Below, piece after piece: positions 17,003 through 26,370 of a DNA stretch of 34,193 nucleotides (positions are counted from its first letter, which is position 1; each line of letters begins with the position of its first letter). The notes under the pieces are model-generated. The model saw only the letters and a list, made by a program, of their open reading frames with translations. It was not told where the DNA came from and made no database searches. The position numbers and the translations under genes were made by a program. Source of the DNA: Gemmatimonadota bacterium. Lineage in GTDB: Bacteria; Gemmatimonadota; Gemmatimonadetes; Gemmatimonadales; GWC2-71-9. The stretch is from the NCBI GenBank assembly GCA_003223415.1, contig QHUY01000018.1, positions 1-34,193 of the forward strand, given 5' to 3'.

Positions 17003-17965
17003 TCAATTGGGCCTCGTCACAATGTAGTGCGCCAGGGCCACCAGCACCGGGGAAACTAACCCCGCTTCCCGCAGGCGGTCTACCGCCTGCGCCGCCAGGC
17101 GCTCCGCCTCGGCCCGGGCGGCCCCCACGCCGAGCAGCGTCACGAAGGTCGACTTCGCGTGGGCGGCGTCCTTGCCGGGCGTCTTCCCCAGCTGGGCGGA
17201 CGTGCCCGTGGCGTCGAGCACATCGTCGGCGATCTGGAAGGCCAGCCCGATCGCCTCCCCATAGGCGCGCAACGCGTCGAGGTGCGCCGGCGGCACCACC
17301 TCTCCCGCCGCCAGCCCGCCGATCACGCACGACGCGGCGATCAGCGCGCCGGTCTTGCGCCGGTGGACGTTCGCCAGCTCGGGCACCGGCAGGCGGCGGC
17401 CCTCGGCATCGAGGTCGAGCACCTGGCCGCCGATCATCCCGCCCGCGCCAGCAGCGCGGAACAGCTCCAGGGCGATCGCGCGGCGCCGCTCCGGCGTGAG
17501 CTCGAGCGCGGCCATCCCGCTCGCCAGGACGCGCGCCGCCAGGGCCACCATGTGGAAGCCCGCGCGCGTCGCCGTGGCGACGTCGAACGCCCGATGTGTG
17601 GTGGGCCGGCCGCGGCGCAGATCGTCGTCGTCCATGCAGGGAAGGTCGTCGTGGACGAGTGAATAGGCATGCACGACCTCGACCGCGGGGGCAAACTCGG
17701 CCACCGCCCACCGGCCCTCCTCTTCGCCGCCTGCCCCCCCCCCCCCCACGCCGCCCCCTCCACCCAGCGCGTCGTACGCCGCGAACACCAGCGTCGGTCG
17801 CAGTCGCTTGCCAGAGCCGAGCAGGCTGTAGCGGGCCGCCGCGGGCACGCGACCCCCCCAGAAGGCGTCGGCCCGCTCCCCCCAGCGTGCCAGCACCGCA
17901 TCGACGCGGGTGCGGGCGCCGGACAGATAGGCGTCGAGCCCCGGGTCAGCGATCGAGGTCTTCAA
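17003..17965 (-). CDS. ispA: polyprenyl (farnesyl/geranylgeranyl) diphosphate synthase
   Basis: Trans-prenyltransferase that elongates DMAPP/GPP with IPP. 320 residues. The first aspartate-rich motif DDLPCMDDDD is at 106-115, the second (DDVLD) near 245, and the substrate motif GSGKRLRP at 50-57. The residues before the first motif (HAYSLVH) fit a C15-C20 product, but chain length cannot be fixed by eye. Between helices, residues 68-80 are almost all glycine and are partly encoded by a 14-base C run on the plus strand. Its start overlaps the end of xseB by 20 bases, and dxs follows. Confidence 0.93.
   Translation of the reverse strand: MKTSIADPGLDAYLSGARTRVDAVLARWGERADAFWGGRVPAAARYSLLGSGKRLRPTLVFAAYDALGGGGGVGGGGAGGEEEGRWAVAEFAPAVEVVHAYSLVHDDLPCMDDDDLRRGRPTTHRAFDVATATRAGFHMVALAARVLASGMAALELTPERRRAIALELFRAAGAGGMIGGQVLDLDAEGRRLPVPELANVHRRKTGALIAASCVIGGLAAGEVVPPAHLDALRAYGEAIGLAFQIADDVLDATGTSAQLGKTPGKDAAHAKSTFVTLLGVGAARAEAERLAAQAVDRLREAGLVSPVLVALAHYIVTRPN
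17734..17747. repeat. 14-base C tract in ispA
   Basis: Fourteen Cs on the plus strand (Gs on the coding strand) encode part of a poly-glycine insert at about residues 68-73 of IspA. A one-base slip would break ispA, so the tract is either a phase-variation candidate or a place where the assembly may be unreliable. Confidence 0.85.
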
Positions 17966-18155
17966 CCCGGAGAACCTTCTTCACGGTGGCCTCGGCCCGC
18001 GCGAGGCGCTGCCGCGCGTCGCGCAGGCGCTCGACGCCCTCCTCGAACAGCTTGAGCGCCTCGTCGAGGTCCAAGTCCTCCGCCTCGAGGCGGCGCACGA
18101 TCTCCTCGAGCCGTTCGACCAGCCGGCCGAATTCCGGCGCCTCTGATTCCGGCAC
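17946..18155 (-). CDS. xseB: exodeoxyribonuclease VII small subunit
   Basis: 69-residue subunit of the ssDNA exonuclease. The typical helical hairpin is visible: FGRLVERLEEIVRRLE, then LDLDEALKLFEEGVERL, then RQRLARAE. Length and sequence are normal for XseB. The start is GTG 18155, just after the xseA stop, so the two subunits are translated together. Its 3' end overlaps ispA by 20 bases. This order (xseA-xseB-ispA-dxs) is seen in many bacteria. Confidence 0.93.
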   Translation of the reverse strand: MPESEAPEFGRLVERLEEIVRRLEAEDLDLDEALKLFEEGVERLRDARQRLARAEATVKKVLRVEDLDR

Positions 18156-18156
18156 C

Positions 18157-19326
18157 TCAGGACTCCGCCACTCGCGCCGGGACTTCGCCGTCCGACACCC
18201 GCAACCGGAACGCCAGACCGGCGGGAAGCTGCGTGACGCGCTTCAGCACGGCGCCCCGCGCGTCGCGCGCGACGGCGTAGCCACGGGCGAGGACTTTGAG
18301 AGGCGAGAGAGCATCCAAGCGTGCGCCGTAGGCCGCGAGCTGCGCGCCGGCGCGCTCCAGCCGTCCCTCGATGGCGGCCGTGAGCCGGTCGCCGGTCCGC
18401 TCGAGCCGGTCCACCGCCCGCTGCGCGCGCAGCGTGAGACTCCGGGCCAGTCGCTGCGCCAGGCGATCGAGCGCCTCCTCCACCTCCTGCCGGTCGGGGG
18501 TGACCGCCTCGGCGGCGCCCGAGGGCGTGGGCGCCCGGAGGTCGGCGACGAGGTCGCACAGCGTCACGTCGGTCTCGTGCCCGACCGCGGAGACGACCGG
18601 CACCGCCGCGACCGCGACCGCGCGCGCGACGCGCTCGCTGTTGAAGGTCCACAGGTCTTCCTTCGAGCCGCCGCCCCGCCCCACGATCGCGACGTCCACG
18701 GCCCCGCCCGGCAGGCGCCCCAGCCGCCCGAGGGCGGCGCACAGCGAGTCCTCGGCGCCGTCCCCTTGCACCTGCGCCGGCACGAGCAGCAGCTCGGCCA
18801 GGGGCGGCGGCCAACGCCGCCCGACGACGGCGGCGATGTCGCGCCACGCGGCGCCGTCGGGGCTGGTGATCACGGCGATGCGCCGCGGATAGCGCGGCAG
18901 CGGGCGCTTGCGCCCGGGGGCGAGCAGCCCGTCGCGGGCGAGGGCGGCCTTGGCTTTCTCGAAGGCGAGCTGCCACAGGCCGCCCTGCTCGGTGGAGAGC
19001 AGCTCGAGCACGGTGAGCCGCAACTCGCCCTTGTCTTCCCACACGGTAGGCCGGCCGAAGACGAAGACCTGCATGCCCTCCGCCGGCGCCGCGGGGAGCC
19101 GCCGGTTTTCGCGGGCGAACATCACGCAGCGCAGCTGTGCCGTGGCGTCGCGCAGGGTGAAGTACCAGTGCCCGCTGCGCCACGCCTTGAAGCCGCTGAC
19201 CTCGCCGCGGACCCACAGCGGCGGCAGCCCCGCCTCGATCACCGCCCGCGCGCGCCGGGTGACTTCGCCGACCGTCCAGGCGCCCTCCGCCGAGGCCGCG
19301 GCGAACAGATCTACGGGGCCGACCAT
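18157..19326 (-). CDS. xseA: exodeoxyribonuclease VII large subunit
   Basis: 389-residue catalytic subunit that degrades single-stranded DNA from both ends. The N-terminal OB fold contains LPPLWVRGEVSGFKAWRSGHWYF-like sequence (about 33-57). The catalytic core shows ALPRYPRRIAVITSP-type sequence, then DVAIVGRGGGSKEDLW and VSAVGHETDVTLCDLVADLRAPTP. A long helical C-terminal region follows. At 389 residues it is slightly short of the usual 400-450. It overlaps folD by 16 bases at its start and is one base from xseB. Confidence 0.95.
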   Translation of the reverse strand: MVGPVDLFAAASAEGAWTVGEVTRRARAVIEAGLPPLWVRGEVSGFKAWRSGHWYFTLRDATAQLRCVMFARENRRLPAAPAEGMQVFVFGRPTVWEDKGELRLTVLELLSTEQGGLWQLAFEKAKAALARDGLLAPGRKRPLPRYPRRIAVITSPDGAAWRDIAAVVGRRWPPPLAELLLVPAQVQGDGAEDSLCAALGRLGRLPGGAVDVAIVGRGGGSKEDLWTFNSERVARAVAVAAVPVVSAVGHETDVTLCDLVADLRAPTPSGAAEAVTPDRQEVEEALDRLAQRLARSLTLRAQRAVDRLERTGDRLTAAIEGRLERAGAQLAAYGARLDALSPLKVLARGYAVARDARGAVLKRVTQLPAGLAFRLRVSDGEVPARVAES

Positions 19327-20204
19327 TGCCGGGCCGCCTGCACGGTGTTGTAGAGCAGCATGGTGATGGTCATCGGGCCGACGCCTCCCGGCACCGGCGT
19401 GATGGCGCCCGCGACCCGCTTCGCCTCGGCGAATCGCACGTCACCGACCAGGCGGTAGCCCTGTTTCAGCGACGGGTCCTCCACGCGGTTCACTCCCACG
19501 TCGATCACCACGCCGCCGGGCTTGATCATCTCGCCGGTCACGAACTCGGGCTTGCCGATCGCCACGATGAGGATGTCCGCCTGCCGCGTGATGCCGCCGA
19601 TGTCGCGGGTGCGCGAGTGGCAGACCGTCACGGTCGCATTCCCGCCGGGGCCATCCTGCAGCAGCAGCGCGGCCATGGGGCGGCCCACGATGTTCGAGCG
19701 GCCGAGGACCACCGCGTGCCGACCCGTGGTCTCGACCCCGCTGCGGATCAGCAGCTGCTGCACGCCGTAGGGCGTGGCGGGCCGGAAGCCGCTCGCGTCG
19801 CCGATCGACACCTTGCCGACGTTTTCGGGATGAAAGCCGTCCACGTCCTTGGCGGGATCGATGCGGTGCAGCACGCGTTGGGCGTTGATCTGGGGCGGCA
19901 GCGGCAGCTGCACGAGGATCCCGTGGATCTTGTGGTCCGCGTTGAGGCGCTCGATCAGGCCGAGGAGGTTTCCCTCCGTCGTCTCTTTGGGCAGCTTGAG
20001 GGTCTCGTGGTAGAGCCCCGCTTCCTGGCACGCCTTGCCCTTCATCCGCACGTAGACCTGGGAGGCCGGATTCTCCCCGATCAACACCACCGCGAGGCCG
20101 GGCGTCACGCCGCGGCCCTTCAAGGCCGCGATCTCGGCCGCGAGCTCGGCGCGCATCGCCTTCCCGACGGCGGTGCCGTCGATGATCTTCGCGTCACCGG
20201 GCAA
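19311..20204 (-). CDS. folD: methylenetetrahydrofolate dehydrogenase / methenyl-THF cyclohydrolase
   Basis: Bifunctional one-carbon enzyme that interconverts methylene-, methenyl- and formyl-THF using NADP. 297 residues. Motifs: substrate-binding [13 protein letters not shown] with the catalytic lysine, [21 protein letters not shown], the nucleotide-binding [14 protein letters not shown], and C-terminal [12 protein letters not shown]. The start appears to be TTG 20204, which overlaps the 3' end of rny by 11 bases; no ATG or GTG fits the normal N-terminus. Its 3' end overlaps xseA. Confidence 0.95.
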   Translation of the reverse strand: MPGDAKIIDGTAVGKAMRAELAAEIAALKGRGVTPGLAVVLIGENPASQVYVRMKGKACQEAGLYHETLKLPKETTEGNLLGLIERLNADHKIHGILVQLPLPPQINAQRVLHRIDPAKDVDGFHPENVGKVSIGDASGFRPATPYGVQQLLIRSGVETTGRHAVVLGRSNIVGRPMAALLLQDGPGGNATVTVCHSRTRDIGGITRQADILIVAIGKPEFVTGEMIKPGGVVIDVGVNRVEDPSLKQGYRLVGDVRFAEAKRVAGAITPVPGGVGPMTITMLLYNTVQAARQWSAP

Positions 20205-21708
20205 CGTCCACCGCCCGTGTCTCCCGAACGACCACCACCTTGATCTGGCCCGGATACTGGAGCTCGTGCTCGATCTTGCGGGCGATCTGCTCCGCCAGCT
20301 CGGACGCTTTCCCGTCGTCCACCACCGTCGGCGTCACGACTACGCGGACTTCGCGCCCCGCCTGGATCGCAAACACCTTCTCCACCCCCGGGAACTCGCC
20401 GCCGATGCGCTCCAACTCCGTGAGGCGCTTCACGTAAGTCTCGAAGGCTTCGCGCCGGGCGCCGGGTCGCGAGCCGGAGACCGCGTCCGCCGCCTGGACG
20501 ATCACGCTGATCGGCCCCTCGTGGGGCACGTCGTCGTGGTGCGCGGCGATGCAATTGATCACGATCGGGTGTTCGCCGTACTTCGTGGCCACTTCGACGC
20601 CCAGCTGCACGTGGGTGCCGTCGTGCTCGTGCGTGAGCACTTTGCCGATGTCGTGCAGCAGCCCGCCCCGCTTGGCGAGGTGCGCGTCGAGCTTGAGCTC
20701 CGCGGCCATCATTCCGGCGAGCCAGGCCACTTCCTTCGAATGGTCGAGGATGTTCTGCCCGTAGGACGTGCGGTACTTCATCCGCCCCACCAGCTTGACC
20801 ATCTCCGGGTGCATCCCCTTGATGCCCGTGTCGTAGACCGCCCGCTCCCCCGCCTCGGAGATCGTCGCCGCGACTTCGTCGCGTGCTTTCTGCACCACTT
20901 CCTCGATGCGGCCCGGGTGGATGCGCCCGTCGGCGATCAGGCGCTCCAGCGCCAGCCGCCCGACTTCCCGCCGTACCGGGTCGAAGCAGGAGACCACGAC
21001 GGTGTCGGGGGTGTCGTCGATGATGACGTCCACGCCGGTCGCCGCCTCGAACGCCCGGATGTTGCGGCCTTCGCGCCCGATGATGCGGCCCTTCATCTCG
21101 TCGGAGGGGAGCGCCACCGCCGCGACCGTCGATTCCGCCGTATGCTCGGCGGCGATGCGCTGGATCGCCAGCGCCACGATCTTCTTGGCCTCGCGATCGG
21201 CGGTCTTCTTGGCCTGTTCTTTGATGTCCCGCAGCAGCGCCGCCGCGTCGCTCCGGGCCTCGTCCTCCAGCCGGCGCATCAGCTCTTCCTTGGCTTCCTG
21301 CGCCGACAGCCCGGCCAGCTGCTCGAGCTTGGCCCGCGCCTCACGCTCCCGCCCGGCGAGCGCCTGCTCGCTGCTCGCCAGCGCCTGGTCCCGTCGCCCG
21401 AGCTCGCGCTCCCGCTCCTCGCACGCGGTGGTCCGGCGCTCGAGCGCGGCTTCCCGTTTGTCGAGCTCGCTGCGGCGGAGCGCCAGCTCCCGCTCCAGCG
21501 TTTCGCGCGTCCGCAACAGCTCTTCCTTGGCCGACACGGTGAGCCGCTGCTTGGCGTCCTCCAGCAGTCGCTCACTCTCCCGCGCCGCAGCCCGCGCCGC
21601 GACTTCCGCCGCACGCCGCTCGCCCCGCTGGCCGAGGACGTAGAAAGCCGTTCCCGCGGCAACGCCGCCGCCGAGAACGGCCGCAAAGAGACCGGTCCAA
21701 TCCGTCAT
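20194..21708 (-). CDS. rny: ribonuclease Y
   Basis: Membrane-anchored endoribonuclease that starts mRNA decay. 504 residues from ATG 21708. An N-terminal membrane helix (about 5-24) is followed by a long charged coiled coil (about 30-185), a KH domain containing [15 protein letters not shown], and an HD domain with the metal-binding LLHDIGK. The C-terminus is the usual helical tail. zapA lies 60 bases upstream and folD overlaps the 3' end. Order and length match the family. Confidence 0.95.
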   Translation of the reverse strand: MTDWTGLFAAVLGGGVAAGTAFYVLGQRGERRAAEVAARAAARESERLLEDAKQRLTVSAKEELLRTRETLERELALRRSELDKREAALERRTTACEERERELGRRDQALASSEQALAGREREARAKLEQLAGLSAQEAKEELMRRLEDEARSDAAALLRDIKEQAKKTADREAKKIVALAIQRIAAEHTAESTVAAVALPSDEMKGRIIGREGRNIRAFEAATGVDVIIDDTPDTVVVSCFDPVRREVGRLALERLIADGRIHPGRIEEVVQKARDEVAATISEAGERAVYDTGIKGMHPEMVKLVGRMKYRTSYGQNILDHSKEVAWLAGMMAAELKLDAHLAKRGGLLHDIGKVLTHEHDGTHVQLGVEVATKYGEHPIVINCIAAHHDDVPHEGPISVIVQAADAVSGSRPGARREAFETYVKRLTELERIGGEFPGVEKVFAIQAGREVRVVVTPTVVDDGKASELAEQIARKIEHELQYPGQIKVVVVRETRAVDVAR

Positions 21709-21727
21709 AGTGATCTATCTCCGGCAA

Positions 21728-21744
21728 CGCCTCGCCCGGAGGCG
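21728..21744. other. small hairpin in the rny leader
   Basis: CGCCTC (21728-21733) and GAGGCG (21739-21744) form a six-pair stem with a five-base loop in the 60-base zapA-rny gap. It ends about 20 bases upstream of the rny ATG. No T run follows. It may be a weak stop after zapA or a leader structure of rny. Confidence 0.3.
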
Positions 21745-21768
21745 AAGCGTATGATTTCGAGCCGTCGT

Positions 21769-22092
21769 TTAGCTGATGGCTGATGGCTGATGGCTGGTGG
21801 CTCTTCTCTTCTCCGGCGGCAACAGCTTCGCCAGATCGTCAGCCAGCGCCGCCAGCCGCGCGGCGACTTCCCGCTCCCCTTTGCGCGACTGAAACAGCTC
21901 GTTCGTGATGTCGAGCGCCGCCAGGATCGCCGCCTTGTGGATCTCGACGATCGGCCCCTGGCTCAGCACCTTCTTCAACGCCTGATCGACGTACCCAGCC
22001 ACCTCACGCGTGTACTCCGGCGGCAGGTCGGAGCGAACGGTGTACTCCTCCCCACCGATCATCACCTTGACCGCGTGCTTCTTGGTGCTCAC
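21769..22092 (-). CDS. zapA: cell division protein ZapA
   Basis: 107-residue FtsZ-ring-associated protein that bundles FtsZ filaments. The N-terminal beta segment VKVMIGGEEYTVRSDLPPEYTREVAGYVDQAL is the ZapA fold, and a C-terminal helix with ILAALDITNELFQ follows. The start is GTG 22092, overlapping the previous stop as GTGA. The last ten residues (ATSHQPSAIS) are not family sequence: they are encoded by a GCTGATG heptanucleotide array, so the native C-terminus was probably replaced or extended by repeat insertion. Confidence 0.88.
   Translation of the reverse strand: MSTKKHAVKVMIGGEEYTVRSDLPPEYTREVAGYVDQALKKVLSQGPIVEIHKAAILAALDITNELFQSRKGEREVAARLAALADDLAKLLPPEKRRATSHQPSAIS
21772..21799. repeat. 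heptanucleotide array GCTGATG x4 at zapA 3' end
   Basis: Three exact GCTGATG units and one GCTGGTG lie head to tail (21772-21799), ending three bases from the zapA stop. No inverted partner array is visible within 100 bases. The unit length equals that of the GCGGAAT elements further right, but the sequence is unrelated. Confidence 0.9.
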
Positions 22093-22424
22093 TTGGCCTC
22101 GGCGCGGCGGCCGCCGTTCCCCCCGGCGGCGGCATTGGCCTGCTCTTCCAGAAAGGTCAGCCGCTGCAGCAGCTCGCCCACCCGGGCCCGCGCCGCCTCG
22201 ACCCGCAGGCGGAGCACTCTATTCTCGGACTCGAGGTCGCCCACCCGGCCCCGCAATTCGGGATCAGGCCGCGACGCCGCACCGCCGCGCGGGTGCGCAT
22301 CCTTCAAGTCGGATTCGGCCTTGAGCGCGCGCGCCCGCCAGCCGGCCACTTCCTCCGTCACGACCCGGAGGATCGCCTCCAGCTCATCCAGCGCGCGACT
22401 ATCAGCTCTCTCTCCGACGAACAT
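22089..22424 (-). CDS. small coiled-coil protein between pheT and zapA
   Basis: 111 residues from ATG 22424, which has GGAGGGAGAG upstream. It is helical with heptad-like hydrophobic spacing in two blocks (about 9-40 and 62-98: RVGDLESENRVLRLRVEAARARV, broken here for length, then LLQRLTFLEEQ). A proline/glycine-rich linker lies between them, and the tail is basic and glycine-rich. I recognise no named family. Its 5' end overlaps pheT by 23 bases and its stop overlaps the zapA start as GTGA, so a division-related partner of ZapA, in the manner of ZapB, is a reasonable guess but unproven. Confidence 0.7.
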   Translation of the reverse strand: MFVGERADSRALDELEAILRVVTEEVAGWRARALKAESDLKDAHPRGGAASRPDPELRGRVGDLESENRVLRLRVEAARARVGELLQRLTFLEEQANAAAGGNGGRRAEAK

Positions 22425-24783
22425 CAAGCTCTCCCTCCAGCGCCCCCAGCGCTTTGGCGAGCGGCCGCTCCACGTCTTCGACCCGCAGCGTCCGCGCCGG
22501 ATCACGGAACACGCAATGCCAGGCGACGCTGCGCGCCCCCGCCGGCACCCCTGCTCCCCGGTACTCGTCGAAGATCTCCAGCCGCTCCAGCAGCGGTCCC
22601 GCTTCCCGGCGCAACACCGACTCCACCACGCCGGCGCTCACGCCGGCAGGCAGCACCAGCGCGAGATCGACCGTCACGGGTGGCGTGACCGGCACCGGTC
22701 GGTAGGCGACCAGCTTCGCAGCCCCGACCACGAGCCGGACTTCAAAGCCGTATACCGGCGCCGCCCACTTGGGGATGTCGACATCGATCGCCCCACCCCA
22801 CCCCACCACTTGTCCTGCGCCCGCCGCCGCGTCCCACCCGGCTCCATCGGCGCCGGGCCGCAGCTGTGACCCAGGGGCGGCCACCCCAACCGCTAACTCA
22901 AAGTGATGCTTGAGGTCCCATATGTCCATATCAGGTACTTTCGCACCTTCGGACCAATGGGGGGGTCGCCGGGCTCCGGTAAGCACACCCGCCACCGAAA
23001 GCGACTCCTCCGGCGCCCCGGTCCCGGCTCGAAAGACCGCTCCCACCTCGAACAGGCGCACGTCCCGCACGCTCCCCGCCCAGTTGTGCTGCACGCGCCG
23101 GACCAGGCCCGGCAGGATCCGGACGCGCAGGTGCGCTTCCTCCGCCGACAGCGGATTCAGGACCGCCACGGCCTCCGGACCATCGGCCGGCCCCAGGCTC
23201 ATGGTCCGAGCTTCGAACAGGCCGGCGCCGGCCAGTGCTGCGCGGACACGGGCCTTGGCCCGCTCCTCGGGGGCGTCCGGAACCGTTCCGGGTCGGTAGC
23301 GGCGCAGCTCGTCCGGGAAGGAGTCATACCCTCGCAGCCGGGCGACCTCTTCGATCAGGTCCACGTCCCGCGTCACGTCCGGACGCCACCCCGGGACCTG
23401 CACCGCCAGCCGCTCGTCCTTCGGGGCGGCCACGAACCCCACGCTGGATAGCAGGCGCTCGATCTCCGCGCGCGGGATCTCGGTGCCGAGCAGGTGCGCC
23501 ACCCGCGCGGGCCGCAGAAACACCGCCCGCGGCTGCTCGGGTCGCGGCCAGAGGTCGAGCGGCGGCTCCCGCAGCTCACCGCCCGCCACGGCGAGGATCA
23601 GCTCGATCGCCCGGCGCATCGCGTCGGGCATACCGAGTAGGTCGATGCCGCGCTCGAATCGGTAGCTCGACTCGCTCGAGAGGTCGAGCGCGCGCCGCGT
23701 GCGCCGGATGCGGGTGGGCTGGAAGTAGGCACACTCAAGCACGAGGTCGGTCGTCGCCTCGCTCACTTCTGAGTCGGCGCTCCCCATCACCCCGGCCACG
23801 ATGGTGGGCCGCTCAGCGTCAGAGATCGCCGTCATATCGGCCGTCAGGGTCCGCGGGACGCCGTCCAGCGTGACGATCCGCTCGCCGGACCGCGCCCGCC
23901 GGATGACCACCGCCGGCCCGCGCAGCTTGCGCAGGTCGAAAGCGTGCAACGGCTGGTTCAGCTCGAAGAGGATGTAGTTCGTCGCGTCCACGACGTTGTT
24001 GATCGGCCGCTGGCCCACAGCACGCAGCCGCTCGGCGAGCCAGGCCGGACTCGCCCCTACCCGGACGCCGCGGATCACTGCCGCGATGTAGCGGGGACAA
24101 CCCTCGGTGTCCTCGAGGCGCAGCTCCACCCCGTCCACCTCCCCGCGGTCGGACTGTCGGACAGGCGGACGGTCGGACAGTGACTTCGCGCCCGGGATGG
24201 GCGGCAACTTCACCGTGCCTCCCAGCACCGCGGCCAGCTCGCGGGCCACGCCCTTGTGGCACAGGAGATCCGGGCGGTTGGCGGTGACCTCTAGGACCAG
24301 CTGGTGGTCGGCGAGGGGCACTGCATCGAGGAGCCGGGTCCCCGGCGCGGCGGGCGTGTCGAGCTCAAGGATGCCGGCGTGGTCCTCCCCGAGCCCGAGC
24401 TCCTTGGCCGAGCAGAGCATCCCGTTGGATTCGACGCCACGGATCTTCTTGCGCTCGAGCTTCAGCCCGCCCGGCAGCACCGCCCCAACGGGCGCGTAAG
24501 GGTATTTCTTGCCTGCCTGGACGTTGGGCGCGCCGCAGACCACGGCGACGGGGCTGCCGCCCCCCCCCCCCCCCCCCCGGTCGACGGAGCAGACTGTCAG
24601 CCGGTCGGCGTTCGGGTGCTTCTGGACTTCGAGCACCTGCGCGACGAGGATGTCGCCCAGGTCCTGGTGCAGCGGCACGATGGCTTCGACGGGGACGCCG
24701 AGCTGTGCCAGCCGCTGTTCCAGCTCGCGTGGGTCGAGCGGGCGGCCGAGCAGCGCCTCGAGCCAGCGGCGCGAGACGATCAT
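22402..24783 (-). CDS. pheT: phenylalanyl-tRNA synthetase beta subunit
   Basis: 793-residue beta chain of the PheRS alpha2-beta2 enzyme, which charges tRNA-Phe. Domains in order: an N-terminal tRNA-binding OB fold (about 40-150, VLEVQKHPNADRLTVCSVD and CGAPNV), the B3/B4 editing region, B5 (about 400-480), the catalytic-like core, and a C-terminal FDX-ACB tRNA-binding domain with VTPPVTVDLALVLP. The start is ATG 24783, overlapping the pheS stop as ATGA. A 19-base C run on the plus strand encodes seven glycines between VDR and SPVAVVCG inside the OB fold; related proteins have a short GGG turn there. Confidence 0.96.
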   Translation of the reverse strand: MIVSRRWLEALLGRPLDPRELEQRLAQLGVPVEAIVPLHQDLGDILVAQVLEVQKHPNADRLTVCSVDRGGGGGGGSPVAVVCGAPNVQAGKKYPYAPVGAVLPGGLKLERKKIRGVESNGMLCSAKELGLGEDHAGILELDTPAAPGTRLLDAVPLADHQLVLEVTANRPDLLCHKGVARELAAVLGGTVKLPPIPGAKSLSDRPPVRQSDRGEVDGVELRLEDTEGCPRYIAAVIRGVRVGASPAWLAERLRAVGQRPINNVVDATNYILFELNQPLHAFDLRKLRGPAVVIRRARSGERIVTLDGVPRTLTADMTAISDAERPTIVAGVMGSADSEVSEATTDLVLECAYFQPTRIRRTRRALDLSSESSYRFERGIDLLGMPDAMRRAIELILAVAGGELREPPLDLWPRPEQPRAVFLRPARVAHLLGTEIPRAEIERLLSSVGFVAAPKDERLAVQVPGWRPDVTRDVDLIEEVARLRGYDSFPDELRRYRPGTVPDAPEERAKARVRAALAGAGLFEARTMSLGPADGPEAVAVLNPLSAEEAHLRVRILPGLVRRVQHNWAGSVRDVRLFEVGAVFRAGTGAPEESLSVAGVLTGARRPPHWSEGAKVPDMDIWDLKHHFELAVGVAAPGSQLRPGADGAGWDAAAGAGQVVGWGGAIDVDIPKWAAPVYGFEVRLVVGAAKLVAYRPVPVTPPVTVDLALVLPAGVSAGVVESVLRREAGPLLERLEIFDEYRGAGVPAGARSVAWHCVFRDPARTLRVEDVERPLAKALGALEGELDVRRRES
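24560..24578. repeat. 19-base C tract in pheT
   Basis: Nineteen Cs on the plus strand encode seven glycines in a surface turn of the PheT tRNA-binding domain. A change not divisible by three would truncate an essential protein, so the reported length should match the true frame or the run is misread. Confidence 0.88.
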
Positions 24784-25802
24784 GGCGTCGAGAACTGCGC
24801 CAGGAAGCGCATGTCGCTCTCGAAGAACAGCCGGATGTCGGGGATGCCGTAGCGCACCATGGCGATGCGCTGCGGCCCCATCCCGAAGGCGAAGCCGGTG
24901 TAGCGCTCCGGGTCCACGCCGCAGGCCTCGAAGACCGCGGGGTGAACCATGCCGCTCCCCAGGATCTCGATCCAGCCCGACTGCTTGCAGGTCTGGCAGC
25001 CCGACCCACCGCACACCGAGCAGCTCGCCGCCATGTCAGCCGACGGCTCGGTGAACGGGAAGAAAGAGGGCGAGAAGCGGGTGCGCGTCGTGGGGCCGAA
25101 GAACTTGCGGGCGAACGCCGAGAGCGACGCCTTGAGGTCCACGAAGCTGATCCCCTCGTCCACTACCAGCCCTTCGACCTGCTCGAAGATGGGCGAATGG
25201 GAGGCGTCGAACGGGTCGCGGCGATAGCACTGGCCCGGGATCACGACGCGGATGGGCGGCGGGTACCGCTCCATGGTGCGGATCTGCACGGGGGAGGTAT
25301 GGGTCCGCAGCAGCAGGTCCCCGCCCAGGTAAAAGGAGTCCTGGGCGTCGATGGCCGGGTGGTCCTTGGGGAAATTGAGGGCGGTGAAATTGTTGCGCTC
25401 GGTCTCCACCTCGGGGCCGACGGCCCGGGTGAAGCCCATCTCGTGGAAGATCTCGCAGATCTCGCCCGTCACCTGGGTGACGAGGTGGAGGCCGCCGGTC
25501 CAGGCCGCGCGGCCCGGCATGGTGAGATCGGCCGCTCCGCTCGCGCGGGCGGTGCGCGCCAGGGCACGCTCCCGCGCCGCGAGCGCCGCCTCGAACTCGC
25601 GCTTCAGCTCGTTGGCCGCCGCTCCCACGGCCCGGCGGGGCTCGGGGTCGAGCTTCGGCACCTGGGCGAGGATCTTGGTCAGCGCGCCGGCCTTGCGCCC
25701 GAGGATCTCGGTCTTCAGATCCTGGAGCCGGCGCTGGTCCGCCTGCGGAATCTCGGTGAGACGCTCCCGCAGCGCACCCAAGGCTGCTAGGAGGTCGCGC
25801 AT
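24780..25802 (-). CDS. pheS: phenylalanyl-tRNA synthetase alpha subunit
   Basis: 340-residue catalytic alpha chain. An N-terminal coiled coil (about 1-85) is followed by a class II core: motif 1 region GFTRAVGPEVETERNNF, motif 2 region YRRDPFDASHSPIFEQVEG, and motif 3 GMGPQRIAMVRYGIPDIR. A Cys-rich insert (CSVCGGSGCQTCKQSGW) before motif 3 is the zinc-binding-type insert found in many bacterial PheS. The start is ATG 25802, two bases after rplT; its stop overlaps pheT. Confidence 0.97.
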   Translation of the reverse strand: MRDLLAALGALRERLTEIPQADQRRLQDLKTEILGRKAGALTKILAQVPKLDPEPRRAVGAAANELKREFEAALAARERALARTARASGAADLTMPGRAAWTGGLHLVTQVTGEICEIFHEMGFTRAVGPEVETERNNFTALNFPKDHPAIDAQDSFYLGGDLLLRTHTSPVQIRTMERYPPPIRVVIPGQCYRRDPFDASHSPIFEQVEGLVVDEGISFVDLKASLSAFARKFFGPTTRTRFSPSFFPFTEPSADMAASCSVCGGSGCQTCKQSGWIEILGSGMVHPAVFEACGVDPERYTGFAFGMGPQRIAMVRYGIPDIRLFFESDMRFLAQFSTP

Positions 25803-25804
25803 GG

Positions 25805-26158
25805 TCAGAGGGCCCGCTTCGCGACCTCCGCCAGCTGCTCGAACGCGACCGGGTCGCGGACCGCGAGATCGGCGAGGATTTTGCGATTGACCTCGACGCC
25901 GGCCTTGCGCAGTCCGTTCATTAGACGGCTGTACGTCAGCTCGTGCAGCCGCGCCGCCGCGTTGATGCGGGTGATCCACAGCCGCCGGAAGTCGCCCTTC
26001 TTGCGGCGCCGGTCGCGGTAGGCGTACTTCTGCGCCCGCTCGACGCTCTCCTTGGCCGCCTTCCACAGCTTGCTGCGCCCGCCCCAGTAGCCCTTGGCGA
26101 GCTTCATGATCTTGTTCTTGCGTTTCAGGCGGGCGACGTTGCTTTTGACGCGAGGCAT
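25805..26158 (-). CDS. rplT: ribosomal protein bL20
   Basis: 117-residue large-subunit protein that binds 23S rRNA during early assembly. It has the basic N-terminus ([20 protein letters not shown]), the helical [15 protein letters not shown] segment and the globular C-terminus [13 protein letters not shown]. Length is typical. It sits 12 bases after rpmI. In several bacteria L20 represses this operon; no recognisable L20 leader was found here. Confidence 0.97.
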   Translation of the reverse strand: MPRVKSNVARLKRKNKIMKLAKGYWGGRSKLWKAAKESVERAQKYAYRDRRRKKGDFRRLWITRINAAARLHELTYSRLMNGLRKAGVEVNRKILADLAVRDPVAFEQLAEVAKRAL

Positions 26159-26170
26159 TGTGCGATCTCC

Positions 26171-26362
26171 TTACGCCATCAGCAGGCGCTTGAGGCGTCG
26201 ATCCGCGTGCGAGGCGATCGTCGCCTTGCGCAGGTGGCGCTTGCGCTTCGGATGCTTCTTGGTCAGGATGTGCCGCCGATACGCCCGATAGCGACGTAGC
26301 TTGCCCGTTCCGGTCAGCCTCACCCGCTTGCGGAGCGCGCGCTTCGATTTCTGTTTCGGCAT
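26171..26362 (-). CDS. rpmI: ribosomal protein bL35
   Basis: 63-residue basic large-subunit protein. MPKQKSKRALRKRVRLTGTG and the segment YRRHILTKKHPKRKRHLR are diagnostic. It lies eight bases after infC and 12 bases before rplT, in the standard infC-rpmI-rplT order. Confidence 0.96.
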   Translation of the reverse strand: MPKQKSKRALRKRVRLTGTGKLRRYRAYRRHILTKKHPKRKRHLRKATIASHADRRLKRLLMA

Positions 26363-26370
26363 CGGTACCC

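Noticed and set aside
21709-21768. 6S RNA between zapA and rny
   Set aside because: 6S RNA often lies beside zapA, but the gap is only 60 bases, far too short for a molecule of about 180 bases.
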